Positions 9,726 to 22,745 are shown, numbered from the stretch's first letter. The stretch: DNA of 64,000 nt from Erwinia sp. 198 (GCF_003937915.1 NZ_RHUM01000006.1:221550-285549); one strand, 5' to 3'. The notes: generated by a model not told the origin, from the sequence alone. A program made the numbers and translations.

Positions 9726-12128
9726 ATGGCGATGAAAAAGTTGCTCATAGCGTCGCTGCTGTTTAGCAGCGCCACCGTATACGCGGCAGACGGCTTCGTG
9801 GTGAAGGATATCCATTTCGAAGGCCTGCAGCGAGTCGCCGTCGGGGCGGCATTGCTCAGTATGCCTGTCCGCGTAGGAGATACCGTCTCCGATGATGATC
9901 TCAGTAATACCATCCGCGCCCTTTTTGCGACCGGGAACTTCGAAGATGTTCAGGTTCTGCGCGACGGCAACACGCTGATCGTTCAGGTGAAAGAGCGTCC
10001 GACCATTGCCAGCATCACCTTCTCCGGCAACAAAGCGGTGAAGGATGACATGCTCAAGCAGAACCTTGAAGCGTCCGGCGTGCGTGTGGGCGAAGCCCTG
10101 GATCGCACCACTATCTCGACTATCGAGAAAGGGCTGGAGGATTTCTATTACAGCGTCGGTAAATACAGCGCCAGCGTTAAGGCCGTTGTCACACCGCTGC
10201 CGCGTAACCGCGTCGATCTGAAGCTGGTCTTTACCGAAGGCGTGTCTGCGAAAATTCAGCAGATCAACGTGGTCGGCAATAAAGCCTTCAGCTCGGACGA
10301 GCTGATCTCGCGCTTCCAGCTGCGTGATGAAGTGCCGTGGTGGAACCTGGTCGGCGACCGTAAGTATCAGAAACAGAAACTGGCGGGCGACCTGGAAACC
10401 CTGCGCAGCTTCTATCTGGATCGCGGCTATGCGCGCTTTAATATCGACTCCACGCAGGTCAGCCTGACGCCGGATAAAAAAGGCATTTATATCACCATCA
10501 ATATTAACGAAGGCGAGCAGTACAAGCTTTCCGGCGTGGTGGTGAACGGCAGCATGGCGGGACACTCTGCGGAAGTTGAATCCCTGTCTAAAATTCAGCC
10601 GGGCGAACTCTATAACGGTGCCAAAGTCACCAAAATGGAAGATGACATCAAGAAGATGTTCGGTCGCTACGGTTATGCCTATCCGCGCGTCATGACGCAG
10701 CCGGAAATCAACGACGCGGATAAAACCGTGAAGCTGCACGTTAACGTGGATGCGGGCAACCGTTACTACGTGCGTAAAGTGCGTTTTGAAGGCAACGATA
10801 CCTCGAAAGATTCCGTACTGCGTCGCGAAATGCGTCAGATGGAAGGCGCGTGGCTGGGTAGCGATCTGGTCGAGCAGGGCAAAGAGCGCCTGAATCGTAC
10901 TGGCTACTTTGAAACGGTGGAAACCGATACGCAGCGCGTGCCTGGTGCTCCCGATCAGGTAGACGTGGTCTACAAGGTCAAAGAACGCAACACCGGTACC
11001 TTTAACTTCGGCGTGGGTTACGGTACGGAAAGCGGCGTCAGCTTCCAGGTCGGCGTTACGCAGGAAAACTGGCTGGGCACGGGTAATACCGTCGGCATCA
11101 GCGGCACCAAAAACGATTACCAGACCTATGCTGAATTCTCGCTGACCGATCCGTACTTTACGGTCGACGGCGTCAGCCTGGGCGGTCGCGTCTTCTATAA
11201 CGACTTTAAAGCGGATGACGCGGATCTGTCTGACTATACCAACAAAAGCTATGGTCTGGACGGTACGCTGGGCTTCCCGGTTAACGAGAACAATACGCTG
11301 CGCGTGGGTCTGGGCTATGTCCATAACGACCTGTCTAACATGCAGCCGCAGATCGCCATGTTCCGTTATCTGCGCTCCATGGATCAGAACCCGGATTTGA
11401 ACAAAGACGCTGACTATTCCGCAGACGACTTCACGTTCAACTACGGCTGGACATACAACACGTTGGATCGCGGCTTCTTCCCGACCTCGGGTAACCGTAC
11501 CAACCTGAATGGTAAAATCACTATTCCAGGCTCTGATAACGCCTTCTACAAAGCGACGCTGGATACGCAGCAGTATCTGCCGCTGAACCAGGATCGTACG
11601 TGGGTGCTGTTGGGGCGTGGTCGTGTAGGCTATGGTGATGGACTGAGCGGCAAAGAACTGCCGTTCTACGAGAACTTCTATGCGGGTGGCTCAAGCACCG
11701 TACGTGGTTTCCGCTCCAACACCATTGGTCCGAAGGCGGCTTACTACAATAACAACTCCAGCACCTGCTCAACGGGAACGCTGTGTGATTCCAACGATGC
11801 GGTCGGCGGTAACGCGATGGCGACAGCCAGCGCCGAGCTGATCACACCAACGCCGTTCCTTAGCGAGAAATATGCGAATTCCGTGCGTACCTCGCTGTTC
11901 GTTGATGCCGGTACCGTGTGGGATACCGCATGGGAAAATACCGCAGAAACGCGTGCGGCAGGAATTCCGGACTACAGCGAGCCGGGCAATATTCGTATGT
12001 CGGCCGGTCTGGCGCTGCAGTGGATGTCACCACTGGGGCCGCTGGTCTTCTCATACGCTCAGCCGTTCAAGAAATATGATGGTGATAAAGCCGAACAGTT
12101 CCAGTTTAATATCGGTAAAACCTGGTAA
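9726..12128 (+). CDS. bamA: Outer membrane protein assembly factor BamA
   Basis: Central subunit of the BAM machine that folds beta-barrel proteins into the outer membrane. The 800 residues begin with a Sec signal peptide (cleavage expected after TVYA-A). Five POTRA domains follow (about 21-420), then a 16-strand Omp85 barrel. The VRGF motif of loop L6 is present in [10 protein letters not shown], and the C-terminal strand ends in FNIGKTW with the aromatic BAM-recognition residue. Extracellular loops (for example near residues 680-700) differ from E. coli, as usual. Confidence 0.98.
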   Translation: MAMKKLLIASLLFSSATVYAADGFVVKDIHFEGLQRVAVGAALLSMPVRVGDTVSDDDLSNTIRALFATGNFEDVQVLRDGNTLIVQVKERPTIASITFSGNKAVKDDMLKQNLEASGVRVGEALDRTTISTIEKGLEDFYYSVGKYSASVKAVVTPLPRNRVDLKLVFTEGVSAKIQQINVVGNKAFSSDELISRFQLRDEVPWWNLVGDRKYQKQKLAGDLETLRSFYLDRGYARFNIDSTQVSLTPDKKGIYITININEGEQYKLSGVVVNGSMAGHSAEVESLSKIQPGELYNGAKVTKMEDDIKKMFGRYGYAYPRVMTQPEINDADKTVKLHVNVDAGNRYYVRKVRFEGNDTSKDSVLRREMRQMEGAWLGSDLVEQGKERLNRTGYFETVETDTQRVPGAPDQVDVVYKVKERNTGTFNFGVGYGTESGVSFQVGVTQENWLGTGNTVGISGTKNDYQTYAEFSLTDPYFTVDGVSLGGRVFYNDFKADDADLSDYTNKSYGLDGTLGFPVNENNTLRVGLGYVHNDLSNMQPQIAMFRYLRSMDQNPDLNKDADYSADDFTFNYGWTYNTLDRGFFPTSGNRTNLNGKITIPGSDNAFYKATLDTQQYLPLNQDRTWVLLGRGRVGYGDGLSGKELPFYENFYAGGSSTVRGFRSNTIGPKAAYYNNNSSTCSTGTLCDSNDAVGGNAMATASAELITPTPFLSEKYANSVRTSLFVDAGTVWDTAWENTAETRAAGIPDYSEPGNIRMSAGLALQWMSPLGPLVFSYAQPFKKYDGDKAEQFQFNIGKTW

Positions 12129-12288
12129 GCTGCTACGCTTTGCAAACTTTGAGGAAAGCGCTGTCTGACTTTTCTCAACGCTCGCGGTGTGACACCGTGA
12201 GTATCGCGCCGTTCACTGGCAGCCTCGCGCTGCCTAAACGCGCAACACATGTGTCCTGGACACAAACGTTGATGGTAAGGAGTTTATA

Positions 12289-12786
12289 GTGAAAAAGTTG
12301 TTGTGTGCCGCAGGCCTCTCTCTCGCTCTGGCAGTTTCCGCCGGCGCTCAGGCCGCTGACAAGATTGCAGTGGTAAACGTTTCCAGCATTTTCCAACAGT
12401 TACCGGCGCGTGCGACAGTTGCGAAACAGCTTGAAAATGAGTTTAAAGGCCGTGCGACTGAACTGCAGGGAATGGAACGCGATCTGCAAACCAAAATGCA
12501 GCGTCTGCAGCGTGACGGTTCTACCATGAAAGCAAGCGAGCGCAGCCGTCTGGAAAAAGACGTTATGGCGCAGCGTGAAACCTTCTCCAGCAAAGCGCAG
12601 GCTTTCGAGCAGGATAACCGTCGCCGTCAGGCAGAAGAGCGTAACAAGATCCTGAGCCGTATTCAGGATGCAGTGAAAAAAGTTGCGGCTGACGAAGGTT
12701 ACGACGTCGTGGTCGATGCCAACGCCGTGGCTTATGCCAGCTCATCCAAAGACATCACTGCTGATGTTCTGAAACAGGTTAAATAA
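12289..12786 (+). CDS. skp: Periplasmic chaperone Skp (OmpH)
   Basis: Trimeric jellyfish-shaped chaperone that holds unfolded outer membrane proteins in the periplasm and delivers them to BAM. The 165-residue precursor has a signal peptide ([22 protein letters not shown]) and then the conserved start [18 protein letters not shown] long Arg/Lys/Glu-rich alpha-helical arm spans about residues 45-125. The start follows TAAGGAG. It sits between bamA and lpxD, with only 3 bases to lpxD. Confidence 0.97.
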   Translation: MKKLLCAAGLSLALAVSAGAQAADKIAVVNVSSIFQQLPARATVAKQLENEFKGRATELQGMERDLQTKMQRLQRDGSTMKASERSRLEKDVMAQRETFSSKAQAFEQDNRRRQAEERNKILSRIQDAVKKVAADEGYDVVVDANAVAYASSSKDITADVLKQVK

Positions 12787-12789
12787 TCA

Positions 12790-13812
12790 ATGTCTTCAAT
12801 TCGACTGGCTGATTTAGCCCAGCAGTTGGATGCAGATTTGCACGGAGATGGCGATATCGTCATCTCCGGCATTGCTTCTATGCAATCCGCCCAATCCGGT
12901 CAAATCACCTTTCTTTCCAACAGCCGCTATCGCGAACAGCTGGCAGCCTGTAAGGCTTCCGCCGTGGTGCTGCAGGCGGCGGACGTAGAATTTTGCCAGA
13001 GTGCTGCTCTGGTGGTGAAAGACCCTTACCTGACCTATGCGCGTATGGCGCAGATTCTGGACACCACGCCGCAGCCAGCGACGAATATTGCGCCAGGCGC
13101 AGTTATCGACGCCACGGCAAAGCTGGGTAAAAATGTTTCCGTCGGCGCGAACGCCGTTATCGAATCCGGCGTAGAGCTGGGCGATAACGTGGTGATTGGT
13201 GCCGGCTGCTTTATTGGTAAAAACACCCGTATTGGCGCAGGCTCGCGCCTGTGGGCCAACGTTTCCGTCTATCACGAAGTACAGATCGGCGAAAACTGCC
13301 TGATCCAGTCCGGCACCGTTATCGGTGCGGACGGCTTTGGCTATGCGAACGATCGCGGCAACTGGGTGAAAATCCCGCAGCTGGGCACGGTAATTATCGG
13401 CGATCGCGTTGAGATCGGCGCCTGTACCACTATCGATCGCGGCGCGTTGGATAACACTCAGATTGGGAATGGTGTTATCATTGACAACCAGTGCCAGATT
13501 GCACACAACGTGGTGATTGGCGACAATACCGCGGTAGCAGGCGGCGTAATCATGGCGGGCAGCCTGAAAATCGGCCGCTACTGCATGATTGGCGGCGCCA
13601 GCGTGATCAACGGCCACATGGAAATTTGTGACAAAGTGACGGTCACGGGGATGGGAATGGTTATGCGACCAATCACTCAACCTGGGGTATACTCGTCCGG
13701 GATCCCGCTGCAACCGAATAAAAACTGGCGTAAAACCGCCGCGCTGGTCATGAACATCGATGAGATGAGCAAGCGCTTAAAAGCTGTTGAGCGTAAAGTC
13801 AGCGCGGAGTGA
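12790..13812 (+). CDS. lpxD: UDP-3-O-(3-hydroxymyristoyl)glucosamine N-acyltransferase
   Basis: Third step of lipid A synthesis: adds the N-linked 3-hydroxymyristoyl chain from acyl-ACP. The 340 residues comprise an N-terminal uridine-binding domain (about 1-100) and a left-handed beta helix built of hexapeptide repeats ([20 protein letters not shown] and on), then a C-terminal helix. The catalytic His is in [11 protein letters not shown]. Part of the lpxD-fabZ-lpxA-lpxB cluster. Confidence 0.97.
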   Translation: MSSIRLADLAQQLDADLHGDGDIVISGIASMQSAQSGQITFLSNSRYREQLAACKASAVVLQAADVEFCQSAALVVKDPYLTYARMAQILDTTPQPATNIAPGAVIDATAKLGKNVSVGANAVIESGVELGDNVVIGAGCFIGKNTRIGAGSRLWANVSVYHEVQIGENCLIQSGTVIGADGFGYANDRGNWVKIPQLGTVIIGDRVEIGACTTIDRGALDNTQIGNGVIIDNQCQIAHNVVIGDNTAVAGGVIMAGSLKIGRYCMIGGASVINGHMEICDKVTVTGMGMVMRPITQPGVYSSGIPLQPNKNWRKTAALVMNIDEMSKRLKAVERKVSAE

Positions 13813-13983
13813 GCGTCTGGTTGTTGAACCGCCTTCACTATTCCGCCGCACCTTGTGGAATATAAAAAGAATGCTAAGCATGGAAGGCTGGTGCACGGAA
13901 ACTGATTTGCGGCCTGCGGACGACGCTCTCGTTGCAGGCCGTGTTATTGATGCCATCAGAATTTTTAGGACAGGAAGAGTATT

Positions 13984-14439
13984 TTGACTACTGAAACTCA
14001 TACTCTGAAAATTGAAGAGATTATTGAACTACTGCCGCACCGCTATCCGTTTCTGCTGGTCGATCGCGTATTGGAATTTGAGGAACATAAGTTTCTGCGT
14101 GCGGTAAAAAACGTATCGGTCAACGAACCGTTTTTCCAGGGCCATTTCCCTGGTAAACCGATTTTTCCAGGCGTGCTGATTTTAGAAGCCATGGCACAGG
14201 CGACCGGTATTCTGGCGTTTAAAAGCGTGGGCAAACTTGAGCCGGGCGAGCTGTACTATTTTGCCGGCATCGATGAAGCCCGCTTCAAGCGTCCGGTCGT
14301 ACCTGGCGATCAGATGATTATGGAAGTCACCTTCGAGAAAACCCGCCGTGGTCTGACCCGCTTTAAAGGCGTGGCGACCGTTGACGGTAAAATTGTCTGC
14401 GAAGCAACCATGATGTGTGCGCGCAGCCGGGAGGCGTAA
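13984..14439 (+). CDS. fabZ: 3-hydroxyacyl-ACP dehydratase FabZ
   Basis: Dehydrates beta-hydroxyacyl-ACP in fatty-acid elongation and competes with LpxA for 3-hydroxymyristoyl-ACP. The 151-residue hot-dog-fold protein has catalytic His54 (FQGHFPG) and Glu68 (LILEAMAQ). The start is TTG at 13984 after AGGAAGAG, the same unusual start as in E. coli. It ends 3 bases before lpxA. The 170 bases between lpxD and fabZ hold no supported gene. Confidence 0.97.
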   Translation: MTTETHTLKIEEIIELLPHRYPFLLVDRVLEFEEHKFLRAVKNVSVNEPFFQGHFPGKPIFPGVLILEAMAQATGILAFKSVGKLEPGELYYFAGIDEARFKRPVVPGDQMIMEVTFEKTRRGLTRFKGVATVDGKIVCEATMMCARSREA

Positions 14440-14442
14440 TTC

Positions 14443-15231
14443 GTGATTGATGAAACTGCTGTTATCCACCCCAGTTCAGTGATTGAAGAGGGCGCCATCA
14501 TTGGCGCTCGCGTGCACATTGGCCCGTTTTGCTTTATCGGCGCTAACGCCGAGATTGGCGAAGGCACCGTGCTGAAATCGCACGTGGTCGTCAATGGGCA
14601 TACGAAAATTGGTAAAGACAACACGATTTACCAGTTTGCGTCCATCGGCGAGGTCAACCAGGATCTGAAATATGCTGGCGAACCGACTCGTGTGGAGGTT
14701 GGCGATCGCAACAGCATCCGTGAAAGCGTCACCATCCATCGCGGCACCTCGCAGGCGGACGGCCTGACCAAAGTCGGCAGCGATAACCTGCTGATGGTTA
14801 ACGTGCACGTTGCGCACGATTGCGTGATTGGCGACCACTGCATTCTTGCCAATAACGCTACGCTTGGCGGTCACGTCACCGTGGATGACTTTGCCATTAT
14901 TGGCGGAATGACAGCCGTTCATCAATTCTGCATTATCGGCGCGCACGTTATGGTTGGCGGCTGTTCCGGCGTTGCTCAGGACGTTCCGCCTTTCGTGATC
15001 GCGCAGGGCAACCACGCCACGCCGTTCGGCATCAACCTGGTGGGCCTGCAGCGTCGCGGCTTCAGTAAAGAAGCGCTGCACGCGATCCGCAACGCCTATA
15101 AGGTACTTTACCGCAGCGGTAAAACGCTGGACGAAGCGAAGCCGGAAATCGCCGACATCGCTCGCGAACATCCTGAAGTGCAGCCGTTCTTCGATTTCTT
15201 TGCCCGTTCAACCCGGGGTCTGATCCGTTAA
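14443..15231 (+). CDS. lpxA: UDP-N-acetylglucosamine O-acyltransferase
   Basis: First step of lipid A synthesis: transfers 3-hydroxymyristate from ACP to the 3-OH of UDP-GlcNAc. The 262 residues form a left-handed parallel beta helix of hexapeptide repeats, with the catalytic His in [14 protein letters not shown], and a C-terminal helical region. It starts with GTG. Trimeric, cytosolic. The reaction is reversible in E. coli, so flux is set by the later enzyme LpxC, which is not in this window. Confidence 0.97.
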   Translation: MIDETAVIHPSSVIEEGAIIGARVHIGPFCFIGANAEIGEGTVLKSHVVVNGHTKIGKDNTIYQFASIGEVNQDLKYAGEPTRVEVGDRNSIRESVTIHRGTSQADGLTKVGSDNLLMVNVHVAHDCVIGDHCILANNATLGGHVTVDDFAIIGGMTAVHQFCIIGAHVMVGGCSGVAQDVPPFVIAQGNHATPFGINLVGLQRRGFSKEALHAIRNAYKVLYRSGKTLDEAKPEIADIAREHPEVQPFFDFFARSTRGLIR

Positions 15232-15234
15232 GCC

Positions 15235-16374
15235 ATGCCTCAGCCATTAACGATAGCCCTCGTCGCCGGAGAAACCTCCGGCGATATTCTTGGTGCCGGG
15301 CTGATCCGCGCCCTGAAGAGCAAGCACCCGGATACGCGCTTTGTCGGCGTAGCCGGGCCGCTGATGCAGGCTGAAGGCTGTGAAGCCTGGTACGAAATGG
15401 AAGAGCTGGCGGTAATGGGCGTCGTGGAAGTGCTGGAACGCCTGCCGCGCCTGCTGAAGATCCGCCGCGATCTGACGCAGCGATTCAGCGAGCTTAAACC
15501 GGATGTCTTTGTCGGCATCGATGCGCCAGACTTTAATATTACGCTCGAAGGGCGCCTGAAGCAGCGTGGGATCCGCACCATCCATTACGTTAGTCCGTCC
15601 GTATGGGCGTGGCGACAGAAGCGCGTCTTCAAAATTGGCCGCTCGACCGATCTGGTGCTGGCGTTTCTACCCTTTGAAAAAGCCTTTTACGATCGCTATA
15701 ACGTTCCCTGCCGCTTTATTGGTCATACAATGGCCGATACGATGCCGATCGAGCCGGACAAGCGCGCCGCGCGGCTGGAGCTGGGCATTGCGGAAGCGGT
15801 GCCTTGCCTGGCGCTGCTGCCGGGCAGCCGCAATGCGGAAGTAGAAATGCTCAGCGCTGATTTTCTGCGCACCGCGGTGCTGCTGCGCGCCAGGTGGCCC
15901 AATCTTGAAATCGTGGTGCCGTTGGTGAATCCACGGCGTCGCGAGCAGTTCGAAAAAATAAAAGCGGAAGTCGCGCCCGATTTGCCGATGCATCTGCTGG
16001 ATGGCAAAGGCCGTCAGGCGATGATCGCCAGCGATGCGGCGCTGCTGGCTTCCGGCACGGCGGCGCTGGAGTGTATGCTGGCGAAATGCCCGATGGTGGT
16101 GGGCTATCGCATGAAGCCCTTTACCTTCTGGCTGGCGAAACGCCTGGTGAAAACCGATTACGTCTCGCTGCCAAATCTGTTAGCCGGTCGTGAGCTGGTG
16201 AAAGAGCTGTTGCAGGATGAGTGCCAGCCGGCACAGCTGGCGGCCGCGCTGGAACCGCTGCTGACGCAGGGCGAAGCCCGCGATCGCCTGCTGGCGACCT
16301 TTACCGAACTGCATCACCAAATTCGCTGGAATGCCGACGAGCAGGCCGCCGCCGCCGTACTGGAGCTGTGTTAA
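15235..16374 (+). CDS. lpxB: Lipid-A-disaccharide synthase
   Basis: Joins lipid X and UDP-2,3-diacylglucosamine into the beta-1',6 disaccharide of lipid A at the inner membrane. The 379 residues of this GT-B family 19 glycosyltransferase show [16 protein letters not shown] at the N-terminus, [11 protein letters not shown], and the C-terminal donor-binding region [20 protein letters not shown]. Its stop codon TAA shares its last A with the ATG of rnhB, which suggests translational coupling. Confidence 0.97.
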   Translation: MPQPLTIALVAGETSGDILGAGLIRALKSKHPDTRFVGVAGPLMQAEGCEAWYEMEELAVMGVVEVLERLPRLLKIRRDLTQRFSELKPDVFVGIDAPDFNITLEGRLKQRGIRTIHYVSPSVWAWRQKRVFKIGRSTDLVLAFLPFEKAFYDRYNVPCRFIGHTMADTMPIEPDKRAARLELGIAEAVPCLALLPGSRNAEVEMLSADFLRTAVLLRARWPNLEIVVPLVNPRRREQFEKIKAEVAPDLPMHLLDGKGRQAMIASDAALLASGTAALECMLAKCPMVVGYRMKPFTFWLAKRLVKTDYVSLPNLLAGRELVKELLQDECQPAQLAAALEPLLTQGEARDRLLATFTELHHQIRWNADEQAAAAVLELC

Positions 16375-16985
16375 TGAGTTTTATCTATCCCCAGGCCAGC
16401 CTGATTGCTGGCGTGGATGAAGTAGGCCGTGGCCCGTTAGTCGGCGCGGTCGTGACCGCTGCGGTTATCCTCGACCCGGCGAAACCGATCGTTGGCCTGG
16501 CCGACTCGAAGAAGCTGTCGGAAAAACGCCGTCTGGCGCTGTTCGATGAGATCAAAGAGAAGGCGTTAAGCTGGAGCCTGGGCCGCGCGGAGCCGGAAGA
16601 AATCGACCAGCTGAATATTCTGCACGCCACCATGCTGGCGATGCAGCGCGCCGTGGCGGGACTGGCGATCGTACCGGATTTTGTGCTGATCGACGGCAAC
16701 CGCTGCCCGGCGCTGCCGATGCCCGCGCAGGCGGTGGTTAAAGGCGACAGCCTGGTGGCGGAAATCAGCGCCGCGTCGATTATTGCTAAAGTCACGCGCG
16801 ACAGGGAAATGGCCGAGCTGGATCTTCTGTTCCCGCAGTATGGCTTCGCCCAGCACAAGGGCTACCCAACGGCGCTGCATATGGCGCGGCTGGCGCTGCA
16901 CGGCGCTACGCCACATCATCGCCGCAGCTTCGCGCCGGTGCGCAATGCGCTGCTGGACGCCGAAGTGCTCGCTGCGGCTCGATAA
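16374..16985 (+). CDS. rnhB: Ribonuclease HII
   Basis: Removes single ribonucleotides and RNA primers from DNA duplexes. The start at 16374 ([20 protein letters not shown]) gives 203 residues; the longer in-frame reading from 16221 overlaps lpxB and is not used. The DEVGRG motif carries the first catalytic Asp-Glu pair, and further acidic ligands are in LIDGNRCP and REMAELD. It is coupled to lpxB by a one-base overlap and is followed by dnaE after 22 bases. Confidence 0.97.
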   Translation: MSFIYPQASLIAGVDEVGRGPLVGAVVTAAVILDPAKPIVGLADSKKLSEKRRLALFDEIKEKALSWSLGRAEPEEIDQLNILHATMLAMQRAVAGLAIVPDFVLIDGNRCPALPMPAQAVVKGDSLVAEISAASIIAKVTRDREMAELDLLFPQYGFAQHKGYPTALHMARLALHGATPHHRRSFAPVRNALLDAEVLAAAR

Positions 16986-17007
16986 CAAGTTTTCAGCAGG
17001 ATTAAAG

Positions 17008-20000
17008 ATGGCCGAACCTCGTTTTGTTCATTTACGCGTACACAGCGACTACTCCATGGTGGATGGGCTAGCCAAGACTGCCCCGCTGGTGAAAAAAGCG
17101 GCGGCGATGGGTATGCCCGCAATAGCCATTACCGACTTTACCAACCTTTGCGGGCTGGTGAAGTTTTACGGCACGGCTCACGGTCAGGGCATGAAGCCAA
17201 TTATCGGCGCGGACTTCAACGTTGCCAGCGAGGCAATGGGCGAAGAGCTGTCGCAGCTGACCGTGCTGGCCGCGACCAACACCGGCTACCAGAATCTTAC
17301 CCTGCTGATTTCGCGCGCCTATCAGCGCGGCTATGGGGCGGCCGGCCCGACCATCGATCGCGACTGGCTGATTGAGCTGAACGAAGGCCTGATCCTGCTT
17401 TCCGGCGGACGCCGGGGCGATGTCGGCAAGATGCAGCTGCGCGGCAACCAGACGCAGGTGGCCGAATGCCTGGCGTTCTATAAACAATATTTCCCTAATC
17501 GCTACTATCTGGAGCTGATCCGCACCGGTCGACCTGACGAAGAATCCTGGCTGCACGCCGCCGTTGAGCTGGCCACGGCCGAAGGTATCCCGGTCGTGGC
17601 GACCAATGAAGTCTGCTTTTTGGAAGAGGACGATTTCGACGCGCATGAAATCCGCGTAGCCATCCACGACGGCTTCACGCTGGACGATCCCAAACGGCCA
17701 CGCCTCTACAGTCCTCAGCAATATCTGCGCAGCGTCGATGAGATGTGCGAGCTGTTTTCGGACATCCCGGAAGCGCTGGCGAACAGCGTGGAAATTGCTA
17801 AGCGCTGTAACGTTACTATTCGCCTGGGTGAATACTTCCTGCCGCAGTTCCCGACCGGCGATATGACCACCGAAGATTTTCTGGTAATGAAATCGAAGGA
17901 GGGGCTGGAAGAGCGGCTGGAGTTTTTGTTCCCCGACCCGGAAGTGCGCGCGCAAAAAAGGCCGGAATATGACGAGCGCCTCGAAATCGAGCTGAACGTT
18001 ATCAACCAGATGGGTTTCCCCGGCTACTTCCTGATCGTGATGGAGTTTATCCAGTGGTCGAAGGATAACAACGTGCCGGTCGGGCCGGGCCGTGGCTCCG
18101 GTGCCGGTTCGCTGGTGGCCTATGCGCTGAAAATTACCGACCTCGATCCGCTGGAGTTCGACCTGCTGTTCGAACGCTTCCTTAACCCGGAACGTGTTTC
18201 CATGCCCGACTTTGACGTCGACTTCTGCATGGAAAAACGCGATCTGGTCATTGAGCACGTGGCCGAAATGTACGGCCGCAAGGCGGTTTCACAGATTATC
18301 ACCTTTGGTACGATGGCGGCGAAAGCGGTGATCCGCGATGTGGGCCGCGTACTGGGGCATCCTTACGGTTTTGTCGATCGGATCTCTAAACTGGTGCCGC
18401 CCGATCCGGGCATGACGCTGGAAAAAGCCTTTGCGGCCGAGCCGCAGCTGCCGGAAATTTACGAGGCCGACGAGGAAGTCAAAGCGCTGATCGATATGGC
18501 GCGCAAGCTGGAAGGCGTCACGCGTAACGCCGGTAAACATGCGGGCGGCGTGGTGATTGCGCCTACGCAAATCACCGACTTTGCGCCACTTTACTGCGAC
18601 GAAAACGGTAACCATCCGGTTACCCAGTTCGACAAGAACGATGTGGAATACGCCGGACTGGTGAAGTTTGACTTCCTGGGGCTGCGTACGCTGACCATTA
18701 TCGACTGGGCGCTGGCGATGATTAACGCCCGTCGCAAGAAGCACGGCGAGCCGCCTGTCGATATCGCGGCGATTCCGCTTGATGACAAGAAAAGTTTCGA
18801 TATGCTACAGCGCTCGGAAACCACGGCGGTGTTCCAGCTTGAATCGCGCGGCATGAAGGATCTGATCAAGCGTCTGAAGCCGGACTGCTTTGAAGATATG
18901 ATCGCACTGGTGGCGCTGTTCCGCCCTGGCCCGCTTCAGTCGGGCATGGTAGATAACTTTATTGACCGTAAGCACGGCCGCGAAGCGATTTCCTATCCTG
19001 ACATTCAGTGGCAGCATGAGTCGTTGAAGCCGGTGCTGGAACCAACCTACGGCATTATCCTGTATCAGGAACAGGTAATGCAGATTGCGCAGGTGCTGGC
19101 GGGCTACAGCCTCGGCGGCGCGGATATGTTGCGTCGTGCAATGGGTAAAAAGAATCCGGTCGAAATGGCCAAGCAGCGCGGCGGCTTTGAAGACGGCGCG
19201 AAAGCGCGCGGCATCGACGGTGAGCTGGCGATAAAAATCTTCGACCTGGTGGAGAAGTTCGCCGGTTACGGCTTTAACAAGTCGCACTCTGCCGCTTACG
19301 CGCTGGTTTCCTACCAGACGCTGTGGCTGAAGGCGCACTATCCGGCTGAGTTTATGGCGGCGGTCATGACGGCCGATATGGATAACACCGAGAAGGTGGT
19401 TGGCCTGGTGGACGAATGCTGGCGGATGGGGCTGAAAGTCCTGCCGCCGGATATCAACGCCGGGCTGTATCCGTTCCACGTGAATGACGACGGCGAAATC
19501 GTATACGGTATCGGCGCGATCAAAGGCGTGGGCGAAGGCCCGATCGAAGCGATTCTGGAAGCGCGTAATAAAGACGGCTACTTCCGGGAACTGTTCGATC
19601 TTTGCGCGCGCACCGATACCAAAAAGCTTAACCGGCGCGTGCTGGAAAAGCTGATTATGTCCGGCGCGTTTGACCGGCTTGGGCCGCACCGCGCGGCTCT
19701 GATGAGCGCGCTGAACGATGCGCTGAAAGCGGCGGATCAACACGCCAAAGCCGAGGCTATTGGCCAGGCAGACATGTTCGGCGTGCTGGCCGATGAGCCG
19801 GAACAGATTGAAAAATCCTACGCCGACGTGACGCCGTGGCCGGAGCAGGTCAGGCTGGATGGCGAAAGAGAAACCCTAGGGCTTTACTTAACCGGGCACC
19901 CGATTAATCAGTATCTGAAAGAGATCGAGCGCTACGTGGGAGGAATGCGCCTGAAAGACATGCACCCGACCGAACGTGGCAAAATGACCATGGCCGTAGG

Positions 20001-20490
20001 TCTGGTGGTGGCGGCTCGCGTAATGGTAACAAAACGCGGAAACCGTATCGGTATTTGTACGCTGGACGACCGATCCGGTCGTCTGGAAGTGATGTTATTC
20101 ACCGATGCACTTGATAAGTTCCAGCATTTGCTGGAAAAAGACCGTATCCTGATCGTCAGCGGACAGGTCAGCTTCGATGACTTCAGCGGCGGGCTTAAAA
20201 TGACCGCTCGCGATGTGATGGACATTGATGAAGCCCGTGAAAAATATGCTCGCGGGCTTGCTATCTCGCTGACGGACAGGCAAATTGATGACCAGCTTTT
20301 AAACCGTCTCCGCCAGTCTCTGGAACCTTATCGTTCGGGGACTATTCCGGTTCATCTCTACTATCAGAGAGAGGATGCGCGGGCGAGGCTGCGCTTCGGC
20401 GCAGCGTGGCGCGTATCGCCCAGCGACCGTTTATTAAACGACCTGCGGTCGCTGATCGGGTCGGAGCAGGTGGAACTGGAGTTTGACTAA
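17008..20490 (+). CDS. dnaE: DNA polymerase III alpha subunit
   Basis: Replicative polymerase subunit. The start at 17008 ([20 protein letters not shown]) gives 1160 residues, exactly the E. coli length; an in-frame upstream extension inside rnhB is ignored. The N-terminal PHP domain covers roughly residues 1-280. The catalytic palm contains [14 protein letters not shown] with two essential Asp, and a third Asp lies in [11 protein letters not shown] helix-hairpin-helix, an OB domain (about 980-1075) and the C-terminal tau-binding region follow. Clamp-binding sequence QADMFG is visible near residue 920. Confidence 0.98.
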   Translation: MAEPRFVHLRVHSDYSMVDGLAKTAPLVKKAAAMGMPAIAITDFTNLCGLVKFYGTAHGQGMKPIIGADFNVASEAMGEELSQLTVLAATNTGYQNLTLLISRAYQRGYGAAGPTIDRDWLIELNEGLILLSGGRRGDVGKMQLRGNQTQVAECLAFYKQYFPNRYYLELIRTGRPDEESWLHAAVELATAEGIPVVATNEVCFLEEDDFDAHEIRVAIHDGFTLDDPKRPRLYSPQQYLRSVDEMCELFSDIPEALANSVEIAKRCNVTIRLGEYFLPQFPTGDMTTEDFLVMKSKEGLEERLEFLFPDPEVRAQKRPEYDERLEIELNVINQMGFPGYFLIVMEFIQWSKDNNVPVGPGRGSGAGSLVAYALKITDLDPLEFDLLFERFLNPERVSMPDFDVDFCMEKRDLVIEHVAEMYGRKAVSQIITFGTMAAKAVIRDVGRVLGHPYGFVDRISKLVPPDPGMTLEKAFAAEPQLPEIYEADEEVKALIDMARKLEGVTRNAGKHAGGVVIAPTQITDFAPLYCDENGNHPVTQFDKNDVEYAGLVKFDFLGLRTLTIIDWALAMINARRKKHGEPPVDIAAIPLDDKKSFDMLQRSETTAVFQLESRGMKDLIKRLKPDCFEDMIALVALFRPGPLQSGMVDNFIDRKHGREAISYPDIQWQHESLKPVLEPTYGIILYQEQVMQIAQVLAGYSLGGADMLRRAMGKKNPVEMAKQRGGFEDGAKARGIDGELAIKIFDLVEKFAGYGFNKSHSAAYALVSYQTLWLKAHYPAEFMAAVMTADMDNTEKVVGLVDECWRMGLKVLPPDINAGLYPFHVNDDGEIVYGIGAIKGVGEGPIEAILEARNKDGYFRELFDLCARTDTKKLNRRVLEKLIMSGAFDRLGPHRAALMSALNDALKAADQHAKAEAIGQADMFGVLADEPEQIEKSYADVTPWPEQVRLDGERETLGLYLTGHPINQYLKEIERYVGGMRLKDMHPTERGKMTMAVGLVVAARVMVTKRGNRIGICTLDDRSGRLEVMLFTDALDKFQHLLEKDRILIVSGQVSFDDFSGGLKMTARDVMDIDEAREKYARGLAISLTDRQIDDQLLNRLRQSLEPYRSGTIPVHLYYQREDARARLRFGAAWRVSPSDRLLNDLRSLIGSEQVELEFD

Positions 20491-20502
20491 AACAGGAATA
20501 TT

Positions 20503-21462
20503 ATGAGTCTTAATTACCTGGATTTCGAACAGCCAATCGCAGAACTTGAAGCGAAAATTGACTCGCTCAAGTCGGTTGGCCGTCAGGATGAAAAACTGGA
20601 TATTAACCTGGATGAAGAGATCCAGCGTCTGCGCGAAAAAAGCGTCGAGCTGACCCGGAAAATCTTCTCCGATTTAGGTGCATGGCAGATCGCGCAGCTG
20701 GCGCGTCATCCTTTGCGTCCTTATACGCTGGACTATGTCCGTAATGTCTTTACCGATTTCGACGAGCTGGCTGGCGATCGCGCTTATGCGGACGACAAAG
20801 CTATCGTCGGCGGCATTGCTCGCCTGGAAGGCCGGCCGGTGATGATCATCGGTCATCAGAAAGGCCGCGAGACCAAAGAGAAGATCCGTCGTAACTTTGG
20901 CATGCCGGCGCCGGAAGGTTACCGTAAGGCGCTACGCCTGATGGAAATGGCCGAGCGTTTTAATATGCCGATCGTGACCTTTATCGATACGCCGGGCGCT
21001 TATCCGGGCGTGGGCGCGGAAGAGCGCGGGCAGTCTGAGGCTATCGCACGTAACCTGCGTGAGATGTCCGGCCTGACCGTTCCGGTTATCTGTACCGTTA
21101 TCGGTGAGGGCGGCTCCGGCGGCGCGCTGGCGATTGGCGTCGGCGACAAAGTGAATATGCTGCAGTACAGCACCTACTCGGTGATTTCGCCGGAAGGCTG
21201 TGCGTCAATTCTGTGGAAAAGCGCGGATAAAGCGCCGCTGGCCGCAGAAGCAATGGGCATTATCGCTCCGCGTTTGAAAGAGCTGAAGCTGATCGATTCG
21301 GTGATCCCGGAGCCGCTGGGCGGCGCGCACCGCGATCCGCTGGCGATTGGCGCTTCGATGAAGGCGCAGCTGCTGGCCGATTTGGCCGAGCTGGACGAGC
21401 TAAGCAAAGAAGAGCTGTTGGACCGTCGCTATCAGCGTCTGATGAGCTACGGCTACGCCTGA
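20503..21462 (+). CDS. accA: Acetyl-CoA carboxylase carboxyltransferase subunit alpha
   Basis: With AccD it forms the carboxyltransferase that moves carboxyl from biotin to acetyl-CoA, giving malonyl-CoA for fatty acid synthesis. The 319 residues (E. coli 319) start with [19 protein letters not shown]. The crotonase-type core includes [16 protein letters not shown] and the oxyanion region [15 protein letters not shown]. It lies 12 bases after dnaE, and a terminator follows. Confidence 0.98.
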   Translation: MSLNYLDFEQPIAELEAKIDSLKSVGRQDEKLDINLDEEIQRLREKSVELTRKIFSDLGAWQIAQLARHPLRPYTLDYVRNVFTDFDELAGDRAYADDKAIVGGIARLEGRPVMIIGHQKGRETKEKIRRNFGMPAPEGYRKALRLMEMAERFNMPIVTFIDTPGAYPGVGAEERGQSEAIARNLREMSGLTVPVICTVIGEGGSGGALAIGVGDKVNMLQYSTYSVISPEGCASILWKSADKAPLAAEAMGIIAPRLKELKLIDSVIPEPLGGAHRDPLAIGASMKAQLLADLAELDELSKEELLDRRYQRLMSYGYA

Positions 21463-21483
21463 TAGCCATCCGATCGCAGAAAG

Positions 21484-21547
21484 AGCGGGTTCTGAACAAT
21501 GCGTTGTCTGAGTTAAGGCAGCGGAGCGTTCAGGGCCCGCTTTTTTA
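21484..21547 (+). terminator. Terminator after accA
   Basis: AGCGGGTTCTGAAC pairs, with one bulge, with GTTCAGGGCCCGCT and is followed by TTTTTT. It marks the end of the long envelope/replication cluster. Confidence 0.85.
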
Positions 21548-21713
21548 TTGGGCACAGAAAAGGGCTGTTACGGTAACTTAACGGGCCGTGCGATGGCAGC
21601 ATGGCAACCCCCGTAAACGAAAAGAGAAACGTCCTGATAAAAGCGCTTAAAGTTGCGTCACCCGGCAAGGGCTGTTTTGCAGCCAAAGCGTCTTTTACCG
21701 TATTGCTTCGTCT

Positions 21714-22745
21714 TTATGCTTTAGCAGCCGGCTGAAAAATCCCCGCCTCGACCTGGGCTGGCATGACCACGCCGGTGTCCAGCACCCAGCCGCTTATCAG
21801 CGCCGCTGGCGTGACGTCAAAGGCCGGATTATAGACCTGTGCCTCTTCCGGCGCCCACTGCACCTGGCCGAAACCGCCCGCCACGCCGGTGACTTCGCCG
21901 GCGGCCCGCTGCTCAATCGGGATGGCGTCCCCGTTCGGGCAGTGCGCATCAAGCGTGGTATGCGGCGCAGCCACATAGAAGGGAACGTTATGGTAGCGCG
22001 CCAGCACCGCCAGGCTGTAGGTACCAATCTTGTTCGCCACGTCGCCGTTGGCGGCAATACGATCCGCACCCACCCAGATGGCATCGACCTGTTTTTTCGC
22101 CATCAGGCTGGCCGCCATGCTGTCGCAGATCAGCCGATAGGGTACGCCCAGCTCACCCAGCTCCCATGCCGTCAGGCGACCGCCCTGTAATAGCGGGCGG
22201 GTCTCATCCACCCAGACCTTTTCCACCCGGCCTTGCTGCCAGCCGCGCGCAATCACGCCCAGCGCGGTGCCGACGCCGGCCGTCGCCAGACCACCGGTGT
22301 TACAGTGGGTTAGCAGCCGGCTGCCGGGCTCGATGAGCTTCACGCCTGCCGCCGCAATGCTGTCGCACAGTGCTTTATCTTCTTCTACCAGCCGCAGCGC
22401 TTCAAAAGTCAGCGCGGTGACAAAGTGCTCCTGAGCCAGCGCCAGCTTCATGCGATCCAGATTGTTCATCAGATTAACGGCGGTAGGGCGGGAGGCGCGC
22501 AGCACTTCCAGCGCATCACCCAGCTCTGATTTGGGCATACCGTTTTCCGCCAGCAGGGCCAGCAGCAGACTGGCGGAAAGGCCAATCAGCGGCGCGCCGC
22601 GTACACGCAGCGTTTTAATATGTTCGACCAGCGCCGCCACATCGGGCGTCGGACACCAAATTTTCTTTTGCGGCAGCGCCTGCTGGTCAAGGATCCACAG
22701 CTGATTGTCACGTACTTGCAAGCTGGTTGTGCTTAGGGTCTGCAT
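21714..22745 (-). CDS. mtnA: S-methyl-5-thioribose-1-phosphate isomerase
   Basis: Converts 5-methylthioribose 1-phosphate to methylthioribulose 1-phosphate in the methionine salvage pathway. The 343 residues belong to the eIF2B-alpha/Ade-like family. The proposed catalytic Cys148 is in [12 protein letters not shown] and Asp228 in [12 protein letters not shown]. It is divergent from mtnK, which supplies its substrate, across an intergenic region with a MetJ-type operator. The later pathway genes (mtnB, C, D, E) are not in the window. Confidence 0.95.
   Translation of the reverse strand: MQTLSTTSLQVRDNQLWILDQQALPQKKIWCPTPDVAALVEHIKTLRVRGAPLIGLSASLLLALLAENGMPKSELGDALEVLRASRPTAVNLMNNLDRMKLALAQEHFVTALTFEALRLVEEDKALCDSIAAAGVKLIEPGSRLLTHCNTGGLATAGVGTALGVIARGWQQGRVEKVWVDETRPLLQGGRLTAWELGELGVPYRLICDSMAASLMAKKQVDAIWVGADRIAANGDVANKIGTYSLAVLARYHNVPFYVAAPHTTLDAHCPNGDAIPIEQRAAGEVTGVAGGFGQVQWAPEEAQVYNPAFDVTPAALISGWVLDTGVVMPAQVEAGIFQPAAKA

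Noticed and set aside
9600..11324. 574-codon open frame on the minus strand
   Set aside because: It is antisense to rseP and bamA, which are certain genes; the length results from the codon bias of those genes, and the product resembles nothing.
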